Shown here: positions 46,678 to 57,524 of the stretch, piece after piece
Numbering within the stretch: position 1 is the stretch's first letter
How the letters are laid out: each line of letters begins with the position of its first letter
Origin: Tricholoma matsutake
Taxonomy: Eukaryota; Basidiomycota; Agaricomycetes; Agaricales; Tricholomataceae
Length of the DNA: 64,000 bases
NCBI GenBank assembly: GCA_026075535.2
Contig: AP026550.1
Span: 1,550,001 to 1,614,000 of the forward strand
Direction: 5' to 3'
Made by a program: the position numbers and the translations under genes
The notes under the pieces: generated by a model
What the model was told of the DNA's origin: nothing
Database searches by the model: none
The model's input: only the letters and a program-made list of their open reading frames with translations

Positions 46678-48418
46678 ATGAACAAGGTAGCCAGGTTAGA
46701 CCTTGATGAGGTTTACAAGCAGGATCCGCCTCCCTTTGGGCATCAGATACTACAATACTTCGCCATAGATCCAGAATTTGTGAACTTGAATCATGGTACG
46801 CCTATCTTTTTGTTTTGCCATTCCGAAGCATCGTTCAAGATTGACTGCTGCAGGATCTTTCGGCGCTACCCCTTTGCCAGTTTTGATCGACGTACACAGG
46901 ATGAGCGTAGAGTTCGAGTCAAATCCGGATTTATTCCATCGCATCACGTATCTGCCTCGTCTCAACGCGGTTCGCGAACAGCTCGCAAAAATGATCGGTG
47001 CAGAGACCGACGAGTGTGTCCTCGTTACCAACGCCGCTACAGCCATCAACACCGTCTTGAGGAACTTTGATTGGAACAAAGAGGATGTCATAGTGACTTG
47101 TAAGTATCTTCGCGCATGATCACCCCGTCTGAGTCCATGCTAATTGATTCGTATCAAGTCAACACCACTTACAGGTCAATGGATAAAAGCGCCCAATACA
47201 TGTCCGATGTACATCCACGCCCAGCAAGGTCCATAATCACTCTTCTCTTTCCATGCACTCATGCGCAAATCCTCGCTGATTTCGAGAAGCACATTCGTAA
47301 GCTTCGGAAGAAGAACAAGAAAAAAATCATTGTTATCATCGACGCCATCATATCCAATCCTGGTGTTCCTTTACCTTGGAAAGAGATGGTTGCGATTTGC
47401 AAACAATATCGCGTGTGGAGCATCGTTGACGCAGCTCATTCTGTTGGGCAAGAGTCGAACATCAATCTGAGCGAAGCCAAGCCAGACTTCTGGGTCTCTG
47501 TAAGATTTAGACCTTGTTCTCGGAGGAAATAATACTGATGATGGTGTTAGAACTGTCATAAATGGCTCTACGCCCGACGTACTTGTTCCATTTTATATGT
47601 TCCCAAGCGGTCAGAATTTTGTTTCAATCAGTGAACTTGTTTCTTTTGCTGATGTTGTCCTGTACATGGCACAGTCACCTTCATATTATGAAATCGTCCC
47701 TCCCAACGTCCTCTAGATATATCTCGCCGCACGATCCTGGCAGGGATGACCTGAACTTCATTGTTCAGCATGAATGTACGAGTGCATAATTTGATTTGGA
47801 TTGTTCTGACTAGGTTTGTTGGCAGGGGTTGGAACCATTGATTTCTCTCCGTATCTTACTGTCCCCTCAGGTATCATCTCTTGTTCGTATTTGATATGCC
47901 GTTGGTCGGCTGACACGTCAGACAGCGCTTCGATTTAGAGAGTGGCTTGGTGGCGAAGAGAAGATCAATGCTTATTGCCACGATATGGCGATCCGAGGCG
48001 GTAAACGACTTGCAGAGATTTTCGGCACCCGTGTAATGGATCCGGATGGAGAGTTGACTCTCAACATGGTTCGTTTGGCGTTGCCTCCTTCCCATGCCTC
48101 GGCTTACGGTTTGTTCTGTTGATAGGTAAACGTGGAGCTGCCGATGCCTGTCACTACCCAATTCAGTAACAATTTGGACCGGAAATTGAATGAAGAGATG
48201 CTCATCAAGCACAAGGCCTATTCTGCGTTCTTCCAACATAATGGATTTTGGTGGACCCGATGCAGTGCGCAAGTCTTCACGGAGGTTTGTGCTCTGTCAC
48301 TTTGTTTCTTAGGTTGTTTGTAAGGCTGATTATTGTGTAGATCGAAGATTTCGACAGGCTCGGGCAAGCATGGATAGAAGCAATTGAAGAGGTATTGGGA
48401 GGACTCGCAGTTGGGTGA
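46678..48418 (+). CDS. PLP-dependent class V aminotransferase (isopenicillin-N-epimerase-like)
   Basis: Exons 46678..46795, 46854..47099, 47159..47499, 47551..47609, 47675..47775, 47826..47870, 47926..48068, 48126..48284, 48341..48418 give 429 residues. Fold-type I signatures are NLNHGSFGATP at the N-terminus, VLVTNAATAINTVLR, the cofactor-binding VDAAHSVGQ with a preceding Asp, and NCHKWLYARR with the predicted Schiff-base Lys at 239. A C-terminal small domain follows. This family includes isopenicillin N epimerase-like and cysteine-desulfurase-like enzymes; fungal members are mostly uncharacterised, so the substrate is unknown. One intron (48069-48125) has a GTTCGT donor. Confidence 0.87.
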
Positions 48419-48921
48419 CCTATCCATGAACAGGAAGATCGTCGGTGAAATAACCGCTTCATGCTAAGCTCTCCCTCTCGTGCCAATAAATTATCGGAAG
48501 ATTTGTCTAGTCATGCTTCGCAACTACACTTTTGTTAGGGAATCTTACACACTACTTAGTATAGATGGTTTAATATATTCTTGTGTTGGCTTTATATCTT
48601 CGATCAGCACATTTGAGGAAACACGATCATCCTAAGTATTAGACATTTTAGGAATAGGTCAACGAAACTTAACGAATAAGCACGAGCTGTGAACAATGCA
48701 GTAGAGAGAACATTCAAATAAACCAGGAGTTCGTTGAAAGTGAATGCCCGTCCATATGAACAGAGCGAAAGAATCGACAGACACAAGGCCACATAGCAAT
48801 GAGCGCTTGGAGTTAGCAGCACATTGCTGCGTATTCAATTTGCAAGCCTGATATCGACGTCAGCAAGTAGAAAAGAGTAGACTACAAGGTACGACGCACA
48901 TGCAACATACCATACGGCAGT
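48419..48921. other. Convergent intergenic spacer
   Basis: Lies between the 3' ends of the aminotransferase (plus) and the F-box gene (minus). AT-rich; nothing else recognised. Confidence 0.4.
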
Positions 48922-50589
48922 TCAGGGGTCCAAACCTTGAATGCCCAGATCTCCCCGGCGGCTTGTAGCAGACTCCAACCACTGCCAACGGGCATGGCTA
49001 TGCTTCAACTCTGCCTCCGTGAAGCCGTCCCAAAGGACCTCTAACCCATCATCATTCAACGCATGCAAACGTCGACGCGCTTCACCTCTGCGAGGCATAT
49101 ATCCAAAATCAACAGTTTCAAGACGGCGCAATGGGGTGCCACCAGTCTCGTGATCAATTCTACGCCTAGCTTCAATCATGTTCAAAAGATCGTCCTCCAA
49201 ACCATCGCGATCCCTCGCATCGCGGGTGAGTGAGATCGCAAAGGTGCTGAGGTAAGGGAGCAAAAGAGGCTGCTGGTTAGGCCCAGCCGCAAGCCAGGTA
49301 AAGAGACTTGCACCACTCGGTGTGTTGCCTTCGTATTCAAGCGAGAGCGACTTCAGTCGGGGTGTGGTCTGGAGAATGGCCGCCAAATCACGATCACGGT
49401 AGTCAGTTGAGTCGAGGCGAAGGTAAGTGAGTTCACAAGAGGATCGGCGAATCAACCCTAAAACAGGGTCCATGCTTTTCAATGAGCAATTCAACGTCAA
49501 GCTGTTGAGTACTGGCAGGAAGAGACGGTCCAAAAACGAGATGTCCCCATCCAGAATGAGAACAGCCAGTTTGGGAAGGCGTACAGTTGGGTCGTCATGA
49601 GAGACCCTCAATTCATTAGGTGCAGAATCTATACTCAGGCTGCACTCAACTAGACAGGATGCACATCGGAGATATAGCAAGTGCTGAAAAGCAAAGTAAG
49701 TTCCGCTGAACCTAGTTAGCTGAGACCATGGAAGACCAGGAAGGAGGCGGATTGGCGAAGAGCTATCTATCACTTTCACATCGCGCAGCCTGGGGCAAGA
49801 TTCGAAGACGTCTAGAATAATGGGGAAGAAATTGACCTCACGACCATGGAAGGTAACATTAAGTTTAGCTGATCTCAGGAGAGGAAGACGACCCTGGACG
49901 ACCGCAAGAAGGTTAAAGAACGTAGGCTTAGCGATGATCTCGATGTCTCTCCATCGAGGAGAATGAGGAAGCAATCTACTGAGAAGAGAGTCCCATAACT
50001 CTTCAATGGAGGAGTCGATATAGATGCTCAAAGGATAATGTGCTGATCGGAGGAGGAGAGTGTTCAAAGAGCGATCGAACTTGGTGACATCCCTCTCTTT
50101 AATGTCGGACGTCACGTTTATGAAAGACCAAAGTTTCGGAAAGTTGAGCGCAGCCGCTCTCCAGCGGTGGGATACCTGGGCGAGGACCCAAGGACCCAAG
50201 GACATGTCAAAAGTATCCACGGCTTTCTCGAACACCGTCAAAAAATTACCGGGATCTCTCCTTGGTACGCATTCAAGAAAGATCTCAGACAACACGTCTT
50301 GGGGCAATCGCTGCACAGGGGATGAAGCAACCCTATGTTGGTCAACTTCCCTGGTGGGCTGGATTCGTCTAGGAAGGCGTTCGTTCCGTTCGGAACGGAC
50401 TTGAGGAAGACTGAGGGTAGGGAGATCCAAGTCCGTATGCAACGTTGGAATTCCATCGTGCACGGGCGCTTGAATCTCAACCGAAAGGTCTGAGCAGTCA
50501 ATCGAAAGAAACGCGTCTATGTCGAAAGGTTCGGGAGATACAGAGCGTTCGGGAGAAAAGAAGTCTGTGTATGAGTATGGGAGCGACAT
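48922..50589 (-). CDS. F-box protein, Agaricomycete family type
   Basis: A single 555-codon frame without introns. An F-box lies at about residues 95-155 (RLPQDVLSEIFLECVP, then VSHRWRAAALNFPKLWS). Downstream are degenerate leucine-rich stretches (LKSLSLEYEGNTPS, LRLDSTDYRDRDLAAIL). Members of this large fungal family usually have an N-terminal F-box and a variable C-terminal repeat region and are presumed SCF adaptors; targets are unknown. The first 90 residues are Pro/Ser/Asp-rich and likely disordered. A related but broken copy lies just upstream on the same strand (51547-52825). Confidence 0.85.
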   Translation of the reverse strand: MSLPYSYTDFFSPERSVSPEPFDIDAFLSIDCSDLSVEIQAPVHDGIPTLHTDLDLPTLSLPQVRSERNERLPRRIQPTREVDQHRVASSPVQRLPQDVLSEIFLECVPRRDPGNFLTVFEKAVDTFDMSLGPWVLAQVSHRWRAAALNFPKLWSFINVTSDIKERDVTKFDRSLNTLLLRSAHYPLSIYIDSSIEELWDSLLSRLLPHSPRWRDIEIIAKPTFFNLLAVVQGRLPLLRSAKLNVTFHGREVNFFPIILDVFESCPRLRDVKVIDSSSPIRLLPGLPWSQLTRFSGTYFAFQHLLYLRCASCLVECSLSIDSAPNELRVSHDDPTVRLPKLAVLILDGDISFLDRLFLPVLNSLTLNCSLKSMDPVLGLIRRSSCELTYLRLDSTDYRDRDLAAILQTTPRLKSLSLEYEGNTPSGASLFTWLAAGPNQQPLLLPYLSTFAISLTRDARDRDGLEDDLLNMIEARRRIDHETGGTPLRRLETVDFGYMPRRGEARRRLHALNDDGLEVLWDGFTEAELKHSHARWQWLESATSRRGDLGIQGLDP

Positions 50590-51546
50590 TCCTCTGGCTT
50601 TTTTTTATCAAAGGAAATTAGACAACAAGAAGTCAGACAAAGGACATGAGTGCGGGAAGTAAGTCCTACTCTGGCGGTACTAGAGTCTTGCGGGAAACCT
50701 TCAACCCGTTTGTCGACGTGAACAAGAATCAGTGGCGTTCGCTCGATAGTTGAGTTGGCAGTTGAAAGAACAGAGAGGCTGCACCACGATCCAAGTTATA
50801 TTCATGGGCGGAGAATGAATATTCGCACATAAGAAAGTCGGCCGTGAATGCCTCGAGGACACAAAGCACCAAGCTATTACCTTGCTGGAAAGGTCTCTTG
50901 CGGGATCAAAATTCACCAACCCATAGGCAATCTCCGAAAATTCGTGTGATTGATAATCTTATCTGTTCCCTATTGTGTACTTTGAGCATTCACGATTATG
51001 GGCTTATGCTCCTAGTAAAGAAATTCAGAGTAGTCACCACTACTGTATCTGGAGAATAGTTTTTGCAGCAGACGTACGTTAGACAGCCGAACGCTTTTCG
51101 ACACATGGGCTCCTGTTCCAACGGTGACCGACATCGATCAGCCATGTCGACTTTATCCGCGAGCAGGAAGTTACATACCTCCGTAGTTGTTCGGTTGTTG
51201 ATGTAATACCGAAAGGGATCCACAGAAGATGACGATATCACAGCTAATCGGAGCATATGCTCCGGCGCTAGGAGTCCTTGCTCTTGGATTATCGGTGTGC
51301 AGTCTCAATATCCGAACTGCTAAGCTCGCTGTGGAGATACACAGTTGAAGCGCTGTACAGTAAAAGTATAGACGGTCTAAGAACCAAATTTCGCATGGCG
51401 ATCAGTCATGCCGTTTGATTTTCTCATCACGTGCCATATGTTGGGATATGCTGAGCTCTCAGCAGACTGCAGCAGACTCCTGGTTCCACAAAATCATCTA
51501 TCGATACTTCGCGTCACACAAATCTTCAAACCATTTATCGATGTCC
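50590..51546. other. Spacer between two F-box loci
   Basis: Would carry the promoter of the minus-strand F-box gene. No further gene recognised. Confidence 0.35.
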
Positions 51547-52825
51547 CTACACTGTATCTCCGCAAAAAATGAAGTGGTCCGAGTCCCGGCTAGTACCAAG
51601 TCTCCACCTCGTCTCTATCATATTCAACGCCGCGTGGACAAAAGCACACCCCTTCCCGCCAATTATTACGCTTTGTAGCATAGGAAGAAGACAAGACCCA
51701 GGATTATCATAATCTGGTGTCAGCTTGAACAGGGTCTTCAAAAACGTGTATGAACGTCTGTCAATAACAATGAATGCAGTTTCGGGGTTGTTTCGAAGAT
51801 GAGGAGTAGACCACGGAAGGTGTTGAATTTGATATTCATCACCTCTAACACGCAAGACGAACGCCGTATTAGAGACAGGAGAGCTTGCGCATCCCCTGGT
51901 ACTGCGATGAATGTGAATTCACGGAGAGCCGGGGTGGTCAAGTTGTGCAGAAATTCAATGTTTTCATGGAGTACAAGGGAAATGAGTTTTGGGAGTACGA
52001 TGGGTTCGGACAGAGATCTCAAGGCATCCTTGGCCAGTTTTCTGGGTATCCGTACGTACAGATCGCAGTGCACGAGACCGGGGGCGTTGCGTAAGATCTC
52101 AAGCTGATCATTGAGGTTACATCCTCCCTTGTAATGCGTTAACTGGGACCAAAGGAACTTACTTTGGAAGTTGGCGGCCGGATTTTACGCAGTGTAACTG
52201 AATGCGGTACAGCTTGCTACAAGAAAGGAAAGTGTCTCCGACATTGGAAAACCCTGTCTCCGAACAGACCCGTGCATGTGATATGTGCGGATTCAAGGTT
52301 TGGAAATGTTTGATAGGCTAGACGGCTGAGGAAATAAGGTAGGCCTTGTAAATCAATGTCCTGCCACTGGTTAGAATGAGTGAGGAGAGCGTCAAGGATT
52401 TCATTATGTTCTGGGCCCATAGAATGTAAACTGATGAATAATGGAGAAGTGCGAGAGCGACGAAGGAGGATGCTCAGGGTTTTGAGCTCGTGCCTTTTGA
52501 TGTCCCGATTTTTGTTTCTGTCGTTGTAGCTTGAGTGCATGACAATGGACCCCCAAAGGCTTGATGTAGCCAATGGGACAGATCTCCAACGACCGCATGT
52601 TCGAGCAAGAGACCATGGAGGGTTGTGCTGATCCAAGGTGCTGGCCAGCATGGGTTGCATGTCACTTTTTGACGAGATACATGCTCGAAATATCTTCGTC
52701 AGTATCTCTGGGGGCATGCGCCACCGTGCGGATAGAGAACGCCTGCATTCACCCAGTTGCTTCGTTAGAGTGTCTCTCTCATGGATGTCCTGAAGGGTTG
52801 AGATGTGTTCGTCGCGCTTCTTCAT
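51547..52825 (-). pseudogene. F-box protein pseudogene
   Basis: The 5' part has an F-box like that of the neighbouring gene (MPPEILTKIFRACIS, then PWSLARTCGRWRSVPLATSS). Leucine-rich remnants follow (LTTPALREFTFIAVPGDAQA, LIRRSSCVLEVMNIKF). Reading needs at least three frame changes: after FPFL near 52217, again near 52160 before FLWSQLTHYKGG, and in a T-run near 51740 before LKTLFKL. Introns cannot explain all three because the gaps are too short. It is probably a decayed tandem relative of the intact gene at 48922-50589. Confidence 0.75.
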
Positions 52826-53247
52826 TAATCCACCAGCGGTCCACGTGTTTTCTCCTCTGTCTCAGATGGTGGGCTATTCGTCGCTATCGATCCCCTATTC
52901 AGAATTGTGGGGTCTCCGGTCCGTGGGTCCCCTGTTATCGCGTTGATTTTGCCGTGTTGTGTATTCCCGTACAGCAACAACCAAGAATTTTGGGAGCTGT
53001 TAACGGAACGAATCCGGATCGCTTTCGAATAGGAGATGCTCTAAGTCAAGATAATCCGGCGCCGTACTGTGATCCCTTCGAAACCCCCAGAGGTCTGTGG
53101 AAACCCAAAAGTTTCTCAAAGGCATAGCAGAGCGGCCTTGGATGACAAATGCGTGATCGACACGTTTCATGCCACGTTCGAGTTTACAAAGTAAATAATA
53201 AGACGCGACCTCCCAATCTCTTTCATTTCAACTACCACCGGCGACCA
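52826..53247. other. Divergent intergenic region upstream of the disulfide isomerase
   Basis: Separates the F-box pseudogene (minus) from the ER disulfide isomerase (plus). No recognisable elements beyond moderate pyrimidine content near 53210-53247. Confidence 0.35.
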
Positions 53248-54474
53248 ATGCTTTCCCCAAATCTGCAACTATTAGCCCTTACGCTTGCACTGGCGCCTTC
53301 ACTGACGTCCGCAGCTATATTCCCACCAAATACACAGGTGAAGATGCTCGACGTCAAGGGATTCAAGAAAGCGATGAAGATGAATGTACGATTTCCTTCC
53401 GCTATATGTAGTCACCTTATAATGAAAGTGGGTTTGGTCAGGTAACAAGTATGGTCGCCTTTGTTGCCCCGTGGTGTGGTGTGAGTCTCACGGCTTATGT
53501 TCTGTTGTATTCCAATCTGATCTTTTCTTAAGCACTGCCAACGAATGGCACCGGAGTATAGCAAAGCCGCCAAGGGACTCCACCCACTAGTTCCATTATA
53601 TGCCGTCGACTGTGATGACGAGGGAAACAAGCGTCTCTGTGCGGACCAGGTACGGTCGAACTTAACTTATTCCAGCCTTTTCCCTGTTGCCAATTTGTTC
53701 AATCCACAAGGGTGTACAAGGATTTCCTACAGTCAAGGTATGTCCTCTACCGCTATGTTGGAAGACGAGCATTGATTGATATCACCGAACATAGCTGTTC
53801 CCTCGAGGTGGCTTAGAACGTCCGATGACATACGAGTCCGGCGAACGGACCGCCTCCGCTTTCTTCAACTGGGCGTCCAGGCGTGTACCAAATACAATCA
53901 CCAAACTGTCTGCAGTCGGGGACGTCAGTCCATGGTCGGAAAAGGTATGTCAATAGTCCTCCGCTTCCCAACAAACCCCGTCTTAACATAGCTGACACAG
54001 ACAAAATTGAAACACCGTGCCCTACTCGTGACGAAGGACAAGAAGATCCCGCTACTCTGGAAAGTTCTCGGGAACAAATATAGAGGCAAAGTAGAACTTG
54101 GTATCCATAAAGATAACGATGGGAAGGTTTACGAGGAGCTAGGGGTAGAGAACACAGCGAAGGTGCTTATTTATCCCGCTGGATCATCGAAACCCGTTAG
54201 ATATGAAGGTCAGCAATGTTTCTGGCTTTGCGTATCTTGATCTTATGTCGCTACAGGTGTCACTAAACTCGAGGCCCTATCCAAATTCTTCGACTCCGTG
54301 GTTAATGGTACAGCCTATCTCGATGTAGGAGACGCGGCCAAAGAGGAGGAATCTGTTCCGGACGAGCCAATGGTGGACCCCATCTCTCAAGGGGATCATC
54401 CACAGGTCGTTTTCGATTCTGCGAAGGAGAAGACACCTCCGTCAGAGGGTGACCATCTCAAAGATGAGCTGTGA
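53248..54474 (+). CDS. ER protein disulfide isomerase, KDEL-tailed
   Basis: Exons 53248..53385, 53442..53480, 53533..53649, 53711..53737, 53795..53944, 54001..54208, 54257..54474 give 298 residues. A hydrophobic signal peptide occupies about residues 1-22. A thioredoxin a-type domain follows with the active site CGHC at 58-61 (context VAPWCGHCQRMAPEYSKAA), then GFPTVK with the usual cis-Pro. A second thioredoxin-like part lacks a CxxC. The C-terminus is acidic and ends KDEL, the ER retrieval signal. The architecture resembles fungal Mpd1/P5-like isomerases with one active centre, which catalyse disulfide formation and exchange in secretory proteins. Confidence 0.92.
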
Positions 54475-55977
54475 CCTTGATTGATTGTCTAGTTTTTATA
54501 ATCCATCATTTGGGACATTGGATGATGTTACTGAGTGTACTGTCAAGTCTTTGTGGAGAGAAATCATGTTGGGCATCACTCTGAATCATTAATTCTGTCA
54601 CTTGTGGGCTAGTAATTGTAAAGCTGCGTTGATGCGCTGTGCTGCGGCGTGTTATGCAAGCACGGAGACATTTGTATTCCAACGCCTGACGTACGGCCAA
54701 CACCCTTTGGAAGGTTTGCTCTCATGTATATTTGAGCTTCTGATAGCCATCATGTTTCGAGTACTGATTAATTAACTCTGGCAAGAGCGCGAATTACAGA
54801 ATTAAACTCAAAGCGATAGGCCCTCCCAAAATAATTCACGGCACACCTGAATCCCAACTTACTTATTGCTTGCCGCGTTAAGTAAAGAGATTGTAATAAC
54901 AAAGTTTGTTGCGGAGCTTTCGGATTGATGATCGAAAATAGGATACACTCATCAAAAGAAACCAGGGCCTGCGTATATTTTTTCAAGAGGGGGCGGATCG
55001 ATATGAGTTTAGCTGTAGGATTGCCGTCTGTAATATGTTATATGTCAATGGAGCACTTCCAGCTATTCCAGAAATCGGAGACGTTTCTCGATCGGATCAC
55101 AATGTTGCCAAAAGTAAGTAGCTCCACTAGATAATGGGGTTCGACGTGAGAACTTGGTATCATCATGATCTACGACGGCGATCTCTGGCGCCCGACTCAA
55201 GCCCGACTGCCAGTCTACCAGAAATTTCCTGACACCCGTGGTTGTATGGGTCGAGATGCGTGCTGAATACCTGTTGGACGATCAGCAACTCGAGCTCTTT
55301 TTCGATAAACATCTCTGATTTCTGGAACAGCGCCTATGATACTTAGCTGTCAACAACGGTTCCAGTTGTTCAGTCGTTTCCTGGGAAATTTCGGTCAAAC
55401 TTACTGAATGGATTTGTGGCAAGTTGGCCTCGGCCTCACTCACGTGAAGAGAGATTTTGGTGAGCCAACCAATGTGGACTTTAACAACTTCGAAACTCAT
55501 TCATCTACTTTGGCTGACCTCGTAAAACTAACGGAGACCATGTAACCTGTGTACACGACTCAAGAAAGCAGAGAGAATAATCTATCTATTCCAAGCGACA
55601 TCAGGGACCTCAGTGACTGTGGGCGCATTACTTTTATCTGGTGCCGCCGCTGGGCCTGGCTTATCGGCATGTGGCCACATTATCAATTGAACCAGATCCA
55701 CCTCGTGAGGAAAACACGGATGGGCTATCGACGAATGGGAAAGCTCAATATAAATGTTCACGGGCAGATTTCGGTTCCACTTTGACCGTGATTGCTGAAG
55801 TGCTCTAATTCCACACTTGCGCTGAGCCGGGCTATCACTCATGATATCCGCGTATATGGTTCTTGGAGACGCCTGATCTCGTAGAGTATATAAGGTCTCT
55901 ACTGAAAAATCCATTCTCACAATCAACTTCTATTCTCAACAACTGCATTGAATAGAGCTTTTGATTCTTGAACTCAA
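54475..55977. other. Intergenic region with a dispersed repeat
   Basis: No gene recognised. About 55380-55580 repeats the block at 45830-46030 with shared words such as GTCAAACTTACTGAA, TGAGCCAACCA and GAAACTCATTCATCTACTT. The last 100 bases hold the promoter described separately. Confidence 0.45.
55887..55894 (+). promoter_or_regulatory. TATA box of the methyltransferase gene
   Basis: TATATAAG about 85-90 bp before the start codon at 55978, followed by a pyrimidine-containing stretch; fits a core promoter on the plus strand. Confidence 0.5.
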
Positions 55978-56783
55978 ATGTCGTTGGCCAAAATACCATT
56001 CCTCCTTGCAGCCATTATCGGTATGCACTACACCCTAACAGCTCCTCAGGTTCCTCCAACGCGCGAGAACGAGTTGATCGGTGTAAAAAAGGAGGGTCGT
56101 TTCCGAGTTACGCACGTTATACCTTCCATGAGGGTAATTATCGTGTAGTATTACAGAGATATCGAATGTGGGATTTACAAATGCTCTACCAACAGATTGG
56201 TTTCACGGTGCTTGGATTCATCGAAATAATCGCAATAATAATCTTCAACTTGAATTCCACCCAAGTATCTAAATCCCAGTCCATACCTTTCCTCTCAGAC
56301 CCTAATGATGCACTTTCTATCTTTTTTCTCAACTCCGCCTCTGCAGCAAGGATGCATCTTTCCCCGCTCTCAGCGATCGGCGCACTTGTAGCTTTCTTGG
56401 GCGGGCTCCTCCGGCTCTATTGCTATCGTACGCTCGGCGCCCATTTCACATATGAGATCTCCCTTCGCTCACATCACAAACTCGTTACCAATGGCCCGTA
56501 CGGGATTGTGAGGCACCCCTCGTATAGTGCTTTATACGTTTCGTTCACGGGGATATTGCTACATCACTGGGCACGAGGGTCGTGGGTGATGGAGTCGGAG
56601 GTTTGGAACTACAGTGTTGGGAAGCTCGCGATAATTAGTTTGATCGCTATGAGCGTTTTCGGACTGGAGCAGATAACAGTGAGGACAGCTATGGAGGATA
56701 AACTGATGAAGTCGCAGTTTGGAGAGGAGTGGGAAGCTTGGGCAAAGGCCGTGCCGTATGCTATTATCCCTGGTGTGTATTAG
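55978..56783 (+). CDS. STE14: Protein-S-isoprenylcysteine O-methyltransferase (Ste14/ICMT type)
   Basis: Multi-pass membrane enzyme of the ER that methylates the C-terminal prenylcysteine of CaaX proteins (Ras, Rho, mating pheromone). The conserved catalytic core is plain: HHKLVTNGPYGIVRHPSYSA, a cofactor-binding stretch, and EEWEAWAKAVPYAIIPGVY at the end, with about five hydrophobic segments. The N-terminus MSLAKIPFLLAAIIG is in a different frame from the rest. The joint that keeps a Pro-rich second segment (TAPQVPPT) removes only 23 nt (56134-56156) and gives 260 residues. A 29-nt excision (56021-56049) would also restore frame but gives a less family-like sequence. Confidence 0.85.
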
Positions 56784-57524
56784 GCCTAGCGCACTCCAGC
56801 AAACTTGGACCGGATGATGCAATTGGCTGCTCCACTCGCAGTCAATTGGAATTCTGTGGTCGAATTTATTCTAGCCTTGGCCCTTAAGTACTCACTCTGT
56901 TAACGTCATTTCTATTGGGCAGTAACTCTCAAGACCCCATGCCCGTTGAGACATCCGGAGATATGGATGCAAGAACCGTTGCAATGAGGCTGAAATCAAT
57001 CTACTAGTATTTAGAAAGTTGTAACATTGGGAGCTGAATAGATATCATCGTCAACGTGTTGTCCGCAGTCGCATCAGTGGTGTCTCAACAGAAGTTTGTC
57101 GTGTAACTCACGTTCCAGAATTAGTTTAGCGTGTGCTTTCAAGTTCTTAGGTGAATTCGCGAATGACGCGGTGGCCCGCCGGTGGGCCTGATTATATTTT
57201 AATTGACGCGTTGCACAACACGACTGAACTTACGTTCCCTTCTTCGTTGTCATTCAAGTGGCTCCTAGGATGGAACTTTTGGATTTATCATTTCTAGGAT
57301 AGGATTACCATCGCGTTCCCACTCAGGGACAGCTGGCTCCCATGCTAGCACACATGATCTCCGTGTCTTATCATTCTGATTCATGAATCAATGCTCGTGG
57401 TGGAATCAACCTACTTATCTTATATCCTATCCTTTCCTATCATGTTCCGGAAGTCCATTCGTAAGAGAGGGAAGAGTTGGTTTATAACGTTGCTTACCCA
57501 TGGGGATGAAGCTACGACTCCGAG
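56784..57524. other. Intergenic region
   Basis: Lies between the 3' end of the methyltransferase and the 5' end of dihydropyrimidinase, both plus strand. No elements recognised. Confidence 0.4.
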
